Source: JADJPO01 sp046330955
GTDB lineage: Bacteria; Actinomycetota; Actinomycetes; Actinomycetales; Kineosporiaceae
Direction: 5' to 3'
Assembly (NCBI GenBank): GCA_046330955.1
Contig: JAXLRT010000010.1
Span: 1 to 64,000 of the forward strand
Length of the DNA stretch: 64,000 nucleotides
The notes under the pieces were generated by a model. It searched no databases. It worked only from the letters and a program-made list of their open reading frames with translations, and was not told the origin of the DNA. This document shows, piece by piece, positions 15,975-25,563 of this stretch. The stretch's first letter is position 1. Each line of letters opens with the position of its first letter. Position numbers and translations under genes: made by a program.

Positions 15975-16676
15975 CTACGACGCGACGATCGCGGTCCCGA
16001 TCGCCACCGTCATGGCCACGGTCATCGCCGCCTGGATCGCCTGCAGCGCCTCATGAACCGCGGTCCCTGCCAGGTCGCTCTCGCTGACCTGCTTGCCGCG
16101 GTGTCGTAGCGCCTTCTTGTTCTCATCCGGGAAGATCTTCGGCAGGGCATCGACCGCGCTCAGCAGCGACACCAGCGCCGCCGTCCGGGCGTCGGGCTGC
16201 TGCTCGGCCACGACGACCTCGCGCACCCGGGCGACGAGGGCGTTCTCGACGTCCCGCCGCTGTCCCTGCGGCCAACTCGTGGTGGGGATGAAGCCGAGAA
16301 TCGTGCCCTTCTCCTCGGTGAGCCGGGACTTCTGCATCAGGTCCTGCAGCAGGCTCTGGCGCAGGCCGGCCGTGGGCGCCGGATGCCACCCCGCCGAGAT
16401 CGCCGAGCCGATGGCGTCCTTGGGCTTCTTGCCGTTCATGCGCTCGATGATCGCGACCAGGCGAGGATCCCGCGGCGGCCGGCCGGTGGCCACCAGCCGG
16501 CCCGGCTTCGCCTCCGGCTCGTCGGGTCCGCTGAGCCGCAGGGCACCGTCGAGGGTCAGTTCGACCAACGCGGCGCCCGCCAGGGCGGCGTTCAGGCCGT
16601 TGCCGTCGACCAGGGGTTTGCCGCGAACGTCGTGCAACAACAGCAGCAAGACCTCTTCGGGCAGCGAGAGCAGCAT
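15975..16676 (-). CDS. GPP34 (Golgi phosphoprotein 3-like) family protein
   Basis: Cytoplasmic or membrane-associated protein, 233 aa, matching the bacterial GPP34 family: the opening LSLPEEVLLLLLHDVRGKPL and GAALVELTLDGAL are characteristic. Eukaryotic GOLPH3 binds phosphatidylinositol-4-phosphate; the bacterial role is not established. A hydrophobic C-terminal tail (AMTVAMTVAIGTAIVAS) may associate with membrane. It is convergent with the protease gene and divergent from the DinB-methyltransferase fusion. Confidence 0.82.
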   Translation of the reverse strand: MLLSLPEEVLLLLLHDVRGKPLVDGNGLNAALAGAALVELTLDGALRLSGPDEPEAKPGRLVATGRPPRDPRLVAIIERMNGKKPKDAIGSAISAGWHPAPTAGLRQSLLQDLMQKSRLTEEKGTILGFIPTTSWPQGQRRDVENALVARVREVVVAEQQPDARTAALVSLLSAVDALPKIFPDENKKALRHRGKQVSESDLAGTAVHEALQAIQAAMTVAMTVAIGTAIVAS

Positions 16677-16759
16677 GTGATCGACCGTACGACGGTCGTG
16701 GGAGCAGGGCCACCGATGCCCGGCGGCGGGTTCGCGCACTCGGCCCTACGGTGATCGTC

Positions 16760-18142
16760 ATGACCGTGGACGAGCGCCCCTGGGAACCTCCGCTGGCCGG
16801 CACCGAGGTCGAGCACCTACTCGGCGCGCTGGAGCGGCAACGCCTCACGTTCCGCTGGAAGGCCGACGGTCTGGACGCCGCGGGGCTGAGCCGGCGGATC
16901 GGCGCCTCGACGCTGACCATCGGTCGGCTGCTCAAACACCTCGCCTTCGTCGAGGACTACACGTTCACCATCAAGCTCGCCGGCGAGGCGCCGGGTGAAC
17001 CCTGGCAGAGCGTGGACTGGGATGCCCACCCTGAATGGCCCTTCGCCTCGGCCGATGCCGACTCCCCCGAGCAGCTGTACGCGATCTGGGACGGCGCGGT
17101 CGAGCGGTCGCGAGCGCGGGTGGCCACAGCCCTGGCGGACGGCGGGCTCGACCAGCTCGCTCACGTGAGTGATGCGGACGGCCACCACGCCAGCCTGCGT
17201 CGCCTGCTGTTCGACCTGCTCGAGGAGTACGCCCGGCACACCGGCCACACCGACCTGGTGCGCGAGGCCGTGGACGGTCGGGCCGGCGAGGACCCGCCGG
17301 CCCGGTGGCATCCGACAGGACCGATCTCCCCGGCGCCCGAGCCCGCGGAACCGACCCCAGCCACCTACGCCGCCCTTGCCCCGGTCTACGACTGGCTGGT
17401 ACGGGATGCCCTGCTCGACCCGCGGGACGCGGTGGCCGCCTTCACCCCGGCCGTGGACCTGATCCCCGAGGGCGGGCGGGTGCTCGATTGCGCCTGTGGC
17501 AGTGGCCAACTCGCCGTGGGCCTGGCGGCGAGCGGATTCGAGGTGGCGGCCACCGACGCCAGTCCGGCCATGATCGCGCGCACCCGCGATCTGGCCGCCG
17601 AGCACCGCGTGAGCCTGACCACCGCGGTGTGCACCTGGCAGAGCCTGCCCGCACCCGAGGCTCCCGGCCCGTTCGATGCCGTGTTCTGCGTGGGCAACTC
17701 CATCTCGCACGCCGCGGGCCGAGCGGCGCGACGCACCGCCCTGGCCGCCATGGCAAACCTGCTGTCGCCGAACGGCGTTCTCGCAATCACCGCGCGGGAC
17801 TGGGAGCAGGTGCGAGCGGCGGGCGACCGGGTCGACGTCCAGGATCGGCTGGTGCACCGGCGCGGCCGAACGGGGGTCGTCGTCCGCACCTGGACCCTGG
17901 GCGAGACCTGGGACGACGCCCACCACCTCGAGGTGGCGATCGCGCTGCTGGGGGACGACGAGTCGGTCACCACGCAGCGGGAACGGTTGACGCTGTGGGC
18001 CTTCCGGCGGGACGACCTGATCGAGGATCTCGCCGCGGTGGGCCTCGAAACGGTCACCGTCACGTTCTTCCTCGGGGCCGACGACCATCTGATCGTGGCG
18101 CAGCCGGCGTCCGGCTCGACGACCTCGGGAGCGCACTCGTGA
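16760..18142 (+). CDS. DinB/DUF664 domain fused to a SAM methyltransferase
   Basis: Two-domain protein, 460 aa. Residues about 10-175 are a DUF664/DinB four-helix domain, with candidate metal-binding histidines in LLKHLAFVEDY and EEYARHTGHTDLVREAVDG; this family includes mycothiol-dependent transferases. A Pro-rich linker (about 180-200) joins a class I methyltransferase with motif VLDCACGSGQLAVGLA near residue 241 and the later ALAAMANLLSPNGVLAI strand. Both domains look complete. The ATG at 16760 is chosen over the GTG at 16751. The stop overlaps the next methyltransferase (GTGA), so both are probably cotranslated. Confidence 0.83.
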   Translation: MTVDERPWEPPLAGTEVEHLLGALERQRLTFRWKADGLDAAGLSRRIGASTLTIGRLLKHLAFVEDYTFTIKLAGEAPGEPWQSVDWDAHPEWPFASADADSPEQLYAIWDGAVERSRARVATALADGGLDQLAHVSDADGHHASLRRLLFDLLEEYARHTGHTDLVREAVDGRAGEDPPARWHPTGPISPAPEPAEPTPATYAALAPVYDWLVRDALLDPRDAVAAFTPAVDLIPEGGRVLDCACGSGQLAVGLAASGFEVAATDASPAMIARTRDLAAEHRVSLTTAVCTWQSLPAPEAPGPFDAVFCVGNSISHAAGRAARRTALAAMANLLSPNGVLAITARDWEQVRAAGDRVDVQDRLVHRRGRTGVVVRTWTLGETWDDAHHLEVAIALLGDDESVTTQRERLTLWAFRRDDLIEDLAAVGLETVTVTFFLGADDHLIVAQPASGSTTSGAHS

Positions 18143-19194
18143 GCGAGCAGTCGACCCGATGGGGTGGCGGGCTGTGGGCCGCCGCCGACCTGGTGACCCC
18201 GATGGCGATCCGGGTCGCCGCGACCCTGCGCCTGGCCGACCACCTCGCCGCCGGGACGCACACCAGCGCAGCGCTGGCGGCGGCGGTCGGGGTCGATCAC
18301 GACGCCCTGGATCGGGTGATGCGCCATCTGGTCACGGCCGGCGTGCTGGCTCGCGAGGCCGGCGGCTACCGGCTGACCAGCCTCGGCGAGGGCTTGCGCG
18401 ACGACCACCCGGACGGCGTCCGGGCGTGGATCGATCTCGACGGCCCCATCGGGCGCGGCGACCTCTGCTTCGTCGAGCTGCTGCACACCGTCCGCACCGG
18501 CACCCCGGCCTTCCCACGACGGTTCGGGGCGGGTTTCTGGGACGACCTGGCCACCGACCCCGACCGCTCGGCGTCCTTCGATGCCCTGATGGGCGGGCGG
18601 CTGGCCGCCGACGCGCCGGTGGTGGCCACGGCCCTCGACTGGGGCGCGGTGGGCCAGGTGGTCGACGTCGGGGGCGGCGACGGCACCCTGCTGATCGCGA
18701 TCCTGCGGGAGCATCCCGACCTGCGCGGAACCGTGGTCGATCTGGCCGGACCGATCGCCCGGGCGACGACGGCCCTGGACGCCGCGGGGCTGCGAGATCG
18801 GGCAGTCGCCCACGAGGGCAGCTTCTTCGACCCCCTGCCCGCCGGGGCGGGCGGCTACCTGCTGTCGGGCGTGCTGCACGACTGGGACGACGCACACGCC
18901 CGGCGCATCCTGCAGCGCTGCGTCGAGGCGGCGACCTCGACCGCCACCGGGTCGGGTTCGGGTGCGGTGTTCGTGGTCGACCACTTCGCCGAGGTCGGCG
19001 GCGAGAGCAGTGACGACCTCGACGACGCGACCGCGCCTGTCGACACCGAGGGCGACCTGCGAATGCTCTGCTACCTCAACGGCCGCGAACGCACCCTGGG
19101 CCAGCTGGGCGAGCTGGCGGCGTCCGCGGAATTGCAGGTCGGCTCGGTGACCCCGGCCGGAACTCGCTCGATCGTCGAGCTGCGGCCACGCTGA
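18139..19194 (+). CDS. plant-type O-methyltransferase (methyltransferase 2 family)
   Basis: SAM-dependent O-methyltransferase, 351 aa. The N-terminal winged-helix dimerisation part (about 1-95, LADHLAAGTHTSAALAAAVG, DALDRVMRHLVTAGVL) and the catalytic part with VVDVGGGDGTLLIAIL near residue 175 and LSGVLHDWDDAHA near 244 match the family of natural-product and hydroxyneurosporene O-methyltransferases. The usual substrates are phenolic or polyketide hydroxyls, and nothing nearby fixes the acceptor. It starts with GTG inside the stop of the fusion gene, so the pair probably acts together. Confidence 0.88.
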   Translation: MSEQSTRWGGGLWAAADLVTPMAIRVAATLRLADHLAAGTHTSAALAAAVGVDHDALDRVMRHLVTAGVLAREAGGYRLTSLGEGLRDDHPDGVRAWIDLDGPIGRGDLCFVELLHTVRTGTPAFPRRFGAGFWDDLATDPDRSASFDALMGGRLAADAPVVATALDWGAVGQVVDVGGGDGTLLIAILREHPDLRGTVVDLAGPIARATTALDAAGLRDRAVAHEGSFFDPLPAGAGGYLLSGVLHDWDDAHARRILQRCVEAATSTATGSGSGAVFVVDHFAEVGGESSDDLDDATAPVDTEGDLRMLCYLNGRERTLGQLGELAASAELQVGSVTPAGTRSIVELRPR

Positions 19195-19270
19195 TCGCGG
19201 ACGGCGCCACCAGATTCCGGGAGGACACCTGCCGTGGAGCTCGACCCGGCCGGCACACCCACGGCACGGT

Positions 19271-21397
19271 TCAGTGAGTCAGGGCGAGGCGGCCGGCGAG
19301 GCGACGGCGCAGCGGTGCGGGCAGCCACCATGCCTTCTCGCCCAACAGGTCCAGCACCGCCGGGGCCAGGAACAACCGCACGACCGTGACGTCCACCAGG
19401 ACGGCGGTGGCCAGGCCGAGGCCGATCATCTTCACCTCGGTCTCGGTGGTGAACGTGAAGCCGAGGAAGACCAGGGTCATGATCGCGCCGGCCACCGAGA
19501 TCAGGCTCGCGGTGCGACCGACGCCCAGGGGGACCGCGGCCCGGGCATCGTGGCCGGCCTCGCGTTCCTCCCGGACGGCGGCGAGCAGGAAGACGTTGTA
19601 GTCCATGCTGAGCCCGAACAGGATGGCGAACATCAGCATCGGGACGAACGAGACGATCGGCTGCTCGGCCACTCCCATCAGGCTGGTGCCCACCCCGGTT
19701 TGGAATGCCAGTGTCACCACGCCGTACGCCGCCGCGATCGACAGCAGGTTGAGCAGCGCGCTCACCACCGGCAGCACCAGCGAGCCGAACGCGAGAGCCA
19801 GCAGGACCAGCGACAACGCCACCACCACGCCGATCAGCAGGCCGAGGCTGTCCGACACCTTGCTCGCCAGATCGTCGAAGGTGGCGGTCTGACCGCCGAC
19901 GTGACCGCGACCCCCCGTTCCCGCGAGCGCCGCCGGCAACATCTCGCCGCGGATCCGATCGACCAGCTCGGAGGTGGCAGCGTCCTGCGGCGCCGTCCGC
20001 GGCACCACGGCCAGGACGGCGGTGTCCCCGGCGGGGTTGAGCCGGGGCGGGGCCACCGAGGCGACGCCCGCCGCGACGGCGATCCGATCCGCCACGCGTC
20101 CGGCGACTGCCGGGGCGTCGTCCGCGCCCCGCAGGTCGAGGGCGATCAGCAGCGGGCCGTTGGTTCCGGCACCGAAGCCGGCCGCGAGCCGGTCGTAGGC
20201 GGTGCGCAGGGTGTCACCGACCGGCCGGTTCGAGTCGTCCGGCTGGCCGAGCCTCAGGTCGAGCGCCGGTGAGGCGAGCGCGAGCAGCAGCACGACGGAG
20301 CCGACCGCCCACGGCAGCGGCCGCCGGGCCACCCGTTCGGCCATCCGAAAGGCCCGCCGACCCTCGCGACCGTCCTCGACCGTCGCGCCGAGCCGCTCGG
20401 CGCGGGGCAGCACCCGGCGGCCGGCCAGCCGCAGCAGCGCCGGCACCAGGGTCACCGTGGTCAGGGCCGCCATCGCGACCACGATCGCGGCCGCGAGCCC
20501 CATCCGGCCGATGACGGTGATCCCGGTGACGTACAGGCCGCAGATCGAGACCACGACGATCGCGCCCGCCGTGACCACCGCGGTACCGGTGGTGCCGGTC
20601 GCGCGGGAGGCCGCCGTCCGCGGGTCGTCCCCGGACCGCAGCCGCTGCCGGAACCGAGCCACGAGGAACAGCGCGTAGTCCACGCCGGCGCCGAGGCCGA
20701 GCATGATCGCGATGGTGGGCGCCACGGTCGGCACGTCGACGAACCCGGAGACCAGCGCCAGCACGGTGTTGCCGAGCGCCAGGCCGAGCACCGCGGCACC
20801 GACCGTGACCATCGTGGCGAGGACCGAACGGAACAACCAGGTGACCAGCACGATCGCGGCGATCAGGCCGATCACCTCCCCCACCGGGGTCGGTCGCTCC
20901 CGCCAGCGGTCGACGACCGGGCCACGCATGCTGGCCTCCACCCCCGCCACCGGCAACGGCTGGACGGCCTGCTCCAGCCGCAGCAGGTGAGCCTGCTCGA
21001 GGTCGGCCGCCTGGAGGGCGAAGCGGACGTCGGCGAAACCGGTGGTGCCGTCGGGTGAGACCTGGAGCGGGGTCACGCCGGCCACGTCCTGCTGCCCGGC
21101 CACCGTCGCCAGCGACCGGCGAATGGCAGCCCCTGGAGCGGCCCCTTGCACTCCGCCCGCGGCATCGGTGTGGAACACCAGGGTCGCGGTGTCGCCCGCC
21201 ACCGCCGGGAACCGGTCGGCGAGCAGGTCGGCCGCCCGCTGCGAGTCGGTGTCGCCGAGCCTGACCTCGTCGGTGAACCCGGCGCCCACCGCGCCGGCGG
21301 CCCCGCCGAGCAGCAGCAGCGACAGCACGAACGCGACAACCATCCACCACGGACGGCGCGCCGCCAGCGCACCGAGCCGGCCGAGCCAGACAGCCAT
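19271..21397 (-). CDS. MMPL/RND-family membrane transporter
   Basis: Large inner-membrane transporter, 708 aa, with the MMPL layout: one N-terminal helix, an extracytoplasmic domain, a five-helix block (from about residue 175), then a repeat of the same arrangement, ending VDVTVVRLFLAPAVLDLLG. The central FRMAERVARRPLPWAVG links the halves. Family members export lipids, pigments or drugs using proton motive force; the cargo is not predictable. It is divergent from a TetR gene across an 86-bp region holding a palindrome, so TetR repression is likely. Confidence 0.92.
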   Translation of the reverse strand: MAVWLGRLGALAARRPWWMVVAFVLSLLLLGGAAGAVGAGFTDEVRLGDTDSQRAADLLADRFPAVAGDTATLVFHTDAAGGVQGAAPGAAIRRSLATVAGQQDVAGVTPLQVSPDGTTGFADVRFALQAADLEQAHLLRLEQAVQPLPVAGVEASMRGPVVDRWRERPTPVGEVIGLIAAIVLVTWLFRSVLATMVTVGAAVLGLALGNTVLALVSGFVDVPTVAPTIAIMLGLGAGVDYALFLVARFRQRLRSGDDPRTAASRATGTTGTAVVTAGAIVVVSICGLYVTGITVIGRMGLAAAIVVAMAALTTVTLVPALLRLAGRRVLPRAERLGATVEDGREGRRAFRMAERVARRPLPWAVGSVVLLLALASPALDLRLGQPDDSNRPVGDTLRTAYDRLAAGFGAGTNGPLLIALDLRGADDAPAVAGRVADRIAVAAGVASVAPPRLNPAGDTAVLAVVPRTAPQDAATSELVDRIRGEMLPAALAGTGGRGHVGGQTATFDDLASKVSDSLGLLIGVVVALSLVLLALAFGSLVLPVVSALLNLLSIAAAYGVVTLAFQTGVGTSLMGVAEQPIVSFVPMLMFAILFGLSMDYNVFLLAAVREEREAGHDARAAVPLGVGRTASLISVAGAIMTLVFLGFTFTTETEVKMIGLGLATAVLVDVTVVRLFLAPAVLDLLGEKAWWLPAPLRRRLAGRLALTH

Positions 21398-21423
21398 CGG
21401 GACTCCCTCGTCGGATCGAGATG

Positions 21424-21454
21424 TTCAATCGGTTGATTTAATCAGTTGATTGAA
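21424..21454. promoter_or_regulatory. probable TetR operator
   Basis: An AT-rich near-palindrome, TTCAATC..TTGATT-AATCA..GATTGAA, spans 31 bp in the short region between the MMPL and TetR starts. The outer 7-bp arms are perfect and the inner part pairs with few mismatches. The position is ideal for repressing both genes. Its low GC stands out from the surroundings. Confidence 0.7.
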
Positions 21455-21483
21455 TCTCTCGACAAGTCTGGGAGGATGGCGGC

Positions 21484-22080
21484 GTGGGTGACACCGTGCG
21501 CCGGCTGCTCGAGGCTGCCGAGGACCTGCTCCTGACGCAGGGGCAGGCTGCCACGACGCTGCGCGACATCACCGATCGGGCCGGCACGAACGTCGCCTCG
21601 GTGAGCTATCACTTCGGGTCCAAGGACGCCCTGCTCTCCCAGGTGTTCGGGGCCGTGCTGGCGGAGGCGACCACGATCCAGCAACGCCGCCTGGACGCGC
21701 TGCCGGCCACCGCCTCGTTGGAGGACGTGGTGCGGGTCTGGCTGGCCCCCGCCCTCCCGGCCGAGGACCGCGACCCACGCGAGGCACGGCTGTGGGCGAT
21801 CATCCAGCGCGGGATGACGGAACGGGCGCCCGGGCTGCTGGCCCGGGCCGGCGCCGTCCGGCCGCTGGTGGAGCAGCACCTGATCGAGCGGCTGGCCACC
21901 CACCTGCCGCACCTGAGCCGCGAGGAGCTGATGATCCGGCACGCGGCCACGCTGGCGGCGACCGCGGCCCTGGGCAGCAACGGGGTCGAGGTCTTCCTGC
22001 CGAACGCCCCCGGCGGCCAACTCGCCGATCGCCTCGTCACCTGGATCGTCGGCGGGCTCCGGGCGCCGGCCACGCCCTGA
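21484..22080 (+). CDS. TetR-family transcriptional regulator
   Basis: Repressor of the TetR/AcrR family, 198 aa. The N-terminal helix-turn-helix (LLEAAEDLLLTQGQAATTLRDI, then GTNVASVSYHFGSKDALL) is clear, and the C-terminal helices form a ligand pocket of unknown specificity. It is transcribed away from the MMPL transporter and likely controls it through the palindrome at 21424-21454. GTG start. Confidence 0.93.
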   Translation: MGDTVRRLLEAAEDLLLTQGQAATTLRDITDRAGTNVASVSYHFGSKDALLSQVFGAVLAEATTIQQRRLDALPATASLEDVVRVWLAPALPAEDRDPREARLWAIIQRGMTERAPGLLARAGAVRPLVEQHLIERLATHLPHLSREELMIRHAATLAATAALGSNGVEVFLPNAPGGQLADRLVTWIVGGLRAPATP

Positions 22081-22221
22081 CGAACCGGCGAACCGGCAGC
22101 CGCCGATCACCGACGAAGATCTCGACGAGACCCTCGGCCCGGCGCCCGTGCCGGGGCGGCGCGGCGTTCGCGCCACCCCGACAGCGGCAGCCGGCGGGCC
22201 GCCGGCAGGGAGCTGACGCCG

Positions 22222-22455
22222 TCAGCCGGCGGCCATGGCATGCCCGGCGGCGAGCGCCTTGACGTCGGCGGTGCTCAGCGCGTTGCCGCCGATCGCCCAG
22301 CTACCGCTGGCGACCTCCTCCAGCACGCACCAGGTGACCGGGCGCATGTTCTCGCCCTCGACGGCCACCATGGCCTCGGTGAGCGCGGTGAGGATGCGCT
22401 GCTTCTGGTGATCGTCGAAGACTCCCTCGATGACCTTCACATTGATGAACGGCAT
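22222..22455 (-). CDS. 4-oxalocrotonate tautomerase family protein
   Basis: Small tautomerase, 77 aa. After Met removal the N-terminus is PFINVKVIEGVF, giving the catalytic Pro-1. The ATG at 22455 is chosen for that reason and for the AGGA just ahead of it; the frame is open further upstream. Family members ketonise 2-hydroxymuconate-like enols or have promiscuous dehalogenase activity. No catabolic operon adjoins it. It is followed by nothing on its strand until the TetR gene's end, a 140-bp spacer without visible features. Confidence 0.82.
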   Translation of the reverse strand: MPFINVKVIEGVFDDHQKQRILTALTEAMVAVEGENMRPVTWCVLEEVASGSWAIGGNALSTADVKALAAGHAMAAG

Positions 22456-22587
22456 GTCCTGAATCCCTCGGGTCCTGGGTGCCCCGCCGGTTGCGCGGCA
22501 CCGCGTGTCCCGAGACTGCGCGCCGGGCATTGCAGCCGAGCAGCAGCCCGATGGCAACGGGCCGCCAGCGACGGTCGGCGACCGCGG

Positions 22588-25533
22588 TCAATGCAGGCAG
22601 GTCTGCAATCCCTGTTGAGCACGGTGCACCGCCTGGCCCACGGTGAGCCGCCGACCGTCCAGGGCTGCGGCAGCCGACAGCGGCCCCTCGGGACCGTCGG
22701 CGAGCTCGGCCGCCCGCTGCGCCGTCAGCGCCGACGGCTTGCCGGCCGCGAGCAGGGCATGGTGCAGGGTCAGTGCCGCCACGTCGACGCGGTGACGGGC
22801 CAGCAGACGCACCACGTAGCGCAGGGTGAGCCATTGCTGGGTCAGGTCGCCGACCCGGTCCCAGTGCTCGAGGACGGCGAGCAGCGCCCGCGCGCCCTCG
22901 GCGACGTCGCCGTGCACCGCCCGGGTGGCCGCGGCCTCGGCGAGCGCAATGCCCTGCCACCAGAAGTTCCCCACGCCCGCGGCGAGCTCGGCCGCCTCGT
23001 CGAACAGCCCCAGAGCCGTTGCCGGGTCGCTCTTCTTGATGACCAGACCCATGGCGTAACAGGCCATCGAGCGTGCCGTGGGGTTGCCGGTGGTGGCGGC
23101 GAGCGACAGCGCCTCCCGGGCGGCCGCCAGGCCATCCGACGGACGACGGCGCACGGCATGACAGACCGCGACGTAGTAGAGCGACCAGACCAACCGCAGC
23201 GGATCCTGCGCGGCGCGGGCCAGCTCGACCTGCCCGGCATAGTGCGCCAGCGCGGCCTCGACGTCCCCGTTGTACAACGCGATGTCGGCCAGCACGTCGT
23301 GCGGGTAGCCGGTGCGTGCCGTGCCTCGCGGCAACGGTCGGCCGCCGGCCCGCCGGACCAGCGCGACCGCGCGGTCGAAATCGCCGACGGCCCAGGCCCC
23401 GCGCGCCGCGGCACCGATGGCGGCATCGAGCAGCGGGTGATCCGTCGCGCCGCGTTCGACGGCCCGCTCGACGGCGCGCGCGGCCCAGCCCGCGGCCTCG
23501 AATCCGACGCGGATCTGCGTCACCTCGGGCAGGGCGGCGACCAGGGCCAGCGCCTGGTCGAGGTCGTCCTCGGCCATCGCGCGATCGAACGCCGCCCGCA
23601 GGTTGCCGTGGTCGGGCTGGATCCGCTCGTTCCACAGCCCCTCGTCCGCGCCCTGGACGCCGGCCGCCGCCCGGGCAGCGAGCGCGACGTAGTACCGCGT
23701 GTGCCGGCGTCCCCGCTCGCGCTCGTCGTCCAGGTGCCGTCGCGCGTAGGCGCGCAGCGTCTCGAGCATGGTGTAGCGGGTGCGGCCGGAGGTGGTGGTC
23801 GCCACCAGGATCGACTTGTCGACCAGCGCCCCGACCAGCTCGATGGTGCGCGCCGGCGGCGAGGCGTCGTCCGCGCAGATCGCGTGCACCGCATCGAGAT
23901 CCGCGCCGCCGGCGAACACCGAGAACCGGGCGAACAGGGTCTGCTCGGCGGCATCGAGCAGGGCGTGGGACCACTCGATCGTCGCCACCACGCTGCGCTG
24001 GCGCGGTTGCGCCGTCCGGGGGCCACCCGAGAGCACGGCCAGATCGTCCAGCCGGGCGAGGATCTCGGCCGGGCTCAGCGATCGGGCCCGCGCCGCGGCC
24101 AACTCGATGGCCAGCGGCAGGCCGTCGAGCCGGTCACAGAGCTGCCGGACGACGTCACTGTCGGAGTCCTCTTGCTCGCCGGAGCGCGCGGCCGGGCGAG
24201 CGGTGCGCATGCGGTCGACGAACAACGCGATGCCCTCCTCGACCACGAGCGGGGGCACCGGGTACACCCGTTCCCCCTCGACGCCCAACACCTCCCGGCT
24301 GGTGGCCAGCACCGTCACCCCGGGGCAGCGAGCCGTCACCTGGCTGACCAGTCGCGCCGCGTCGTCCAGCACGTGCTCGCAGTTGTCGAGCACCAGCACC
24401 AGGCGCCGCGACTGCAGGTACTCGATCAGCGACTCCTCGATCGACAGGCCGTGGCGGGTTCGCACCCGCAGCGCCGCCGCGACGGCGTGACCGATGGTGG
24501 CGCCGCGCGCCAGCGGGGCCAGCTCGCACCACCACACGTCGTCCGGGAAGGCGTCGGCGACGGCGCGGGCCACCTGGTCGGCCAACCGGGACTTGCCCAC
24601 GCCACCGGTGCCGGTCAGCGTCACCAACGGGGTGGACCTGACCAGCGCGCCGACCCGGGCGACCTGATCGGCGCGACCCACGAACCGGGTCATCCGCCGG
24701 GGCAGGTTCACCGCGTGCTCCGATGCCCCGTTCGATGCCGACCCGGTCGACCCGGTCGGCCCGGTCGACCCACTCGACCCAGTCAACGCAGGCGCGGCGG
24801 GGGCCTCGGTCAGCAGGCGGTGCTGGGCGAGCTGCACGGCGTGCGACGGCTCGACCCCGAGTTCGTCGACCAGGTGCCGGCGCAGCCGTTGGTAGGCGGC
24901 CAACGCATCGGCTCGGCGTCCGCCGGCGGCCAGGGCGTCCATCAGCAGCAGGGTCAGGTGCTCGCGCTCGGGATGGCGGTGCACCAGCAGCTCGAGCCCG
25001 GCCACCGCGTCGTCCGGACGCCCGGCGGCCAACAGGGCCTGGGCCCGCAACTCGGACGCCGACACCCGCAACTCGCTCAGCCGCGCGGCCTCGGCCTGCA
25101 GATCGAGCGTCACGAGATCCAGACCGTCCAGGACGTCGCCCCGCCACAGTCCGAGCGCGGCGTCCAGTGCCGCGATCGCCTCGTCGTGATCGTGCACCGC
25201 CACGCTCCGCCGCGCGTCGACCATCAGGGCCTCGAACCGCGCGGCGTCCAGCTCGTCGTCCGCCAGCGCGAGGCGGTAGCCCGACCCGACGAAGGTCAAC
25301 CGGCCGTCGGCGCCGAGTGCCCGGCGCAGCCGTGAGACGTAGGTGCGCAGGCCGCCGAGCGCATCCGCGGGGGCTTCATCGCCCCACAGTGCCGCCGCCA
25401 GCCGGTCGGTCGAGACCACGGTGTTGCGGTGCATGACCAACAGCGCGAGCAGGGTTCGGGCCTTGAGCCCGCCCAGGGCCACCGCTGCGCCCTCGACCGT
25501 CGCCTCGAGCGGCCCCAGCACCGTGAACTCCAT
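22588..25533 (-). CDS. SARP/AfsR-type regulator with NB-ARC ATPase
   Basis: Large regulator, 981 aa. The N-terminal OmpR-like winged helix (MEFTVLGPLEATVEG to about residue 95) and bacterial transcriptional activator domain (BTAD, to about 245) are followed by a Ser/Gly/Thr-rich linker, an NB-ARC-type ATPase with Walker A TGTGGVGKS (about 306-314) and LVLVLDNCEH (about 380), and a C-terminal helical-repeat region. AfsR-like proteins integrate signals to activate secondary metabolism or stress genes. The ATG at 25533 is fixed by the domain start. Divergent from the LLM oxidoreductase, which may be a target. Confidence 0.92.
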   Translation of the reverse strand: MEFTVLGPLEATVEGAAVALGGLKARTLLALLVMHRNTVVSTDRLAAALWGDEAPADALGGLRTYVSRLRRALGADGRLTFVGSGYRLALADDELDAARFEALMVDARRSVAVHDHDEAIAALDAALGLWRGDVLDGLDLVTLDLQAEAARLSELRVSASELRAQALLAAGRPDDAVAGLELLVHRHPEREHLTLLLMDALAAGGRRADALAAYQRLRRHLVDELGVEPSHAVQLAQHRLLTEAPAAPALTGSSGSTGPTGSTGSASNGASEHAVNLPRRMTRFVGRADQVARVGALVRSTPLVTLTGTGGVGKSRLADQVARAVADAFPDDVWWCELAPLARGATIGHAVAAALRVRTRHGLSIEESLIEYLQSRRLVLVLDNCEHVLDDAARLVSQVTARCPGVTVLATSREVLGVEGERVYPVPPLVVEEGIALFVDRMRTARPAARSGEQEDSDSDVVRQLCDRLDGLPLAIELAAARARSLSPAEILARLDDLAVLSGGPRTAQPRQRSVVATIEWSHALLDAAEQTLFARFSVFAGGADLDAVHAICADDASPPARTIELVGALVDKSILVATTTSGRTRYTMLETLRAYARRHLDDERERGRRHTRYYVALAARAAAGVQGADEGLWNERIQPDHGNLRAAFDRAMAEDDLDQALALVAALPEVTQIRVGFEAAGWAARAVERAVERGATDHPLLDAAIGAAARGAWAVGDFDRAVALVRRAGGRPLPRGTARTGYPHDVLADIALYNGDVEAALAHYAGQVELARAAQDPLRLVWSLYYVAVCHAVRRRPSDGLAAAREALSLAATTGNPTARSMACYAMGLVIKKSDPATALGLFDEAAELAAGVGNFWWQGIALAEAAATRAVHGDVAEGARALLAVLEHWDRVGDLTQQWLTLRYVVRLLARHRVDVAALTLHHALLAAGKPSALTAQRAAELADGPEGPLSAAAALDGRRLTVGQAVHRAQQGLQTCLH

Positions 25534-25563
25534 GACGCCCCCGCCCGTGGCCCGGCCAACGCC

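Noticed and set aside
24730..24790. Tandem repeat of CGACCCGGT-like units
   Set aside because: Encodes the Ser/Gly/Thr linker of the SARP protein; a simple codon-level repeat, not an independent element.
22240..25335. A 1031-codon plus-strand open frame
   Set aside because: Antisense to the SARP regulator and without domain signals; a high-GC artefact.
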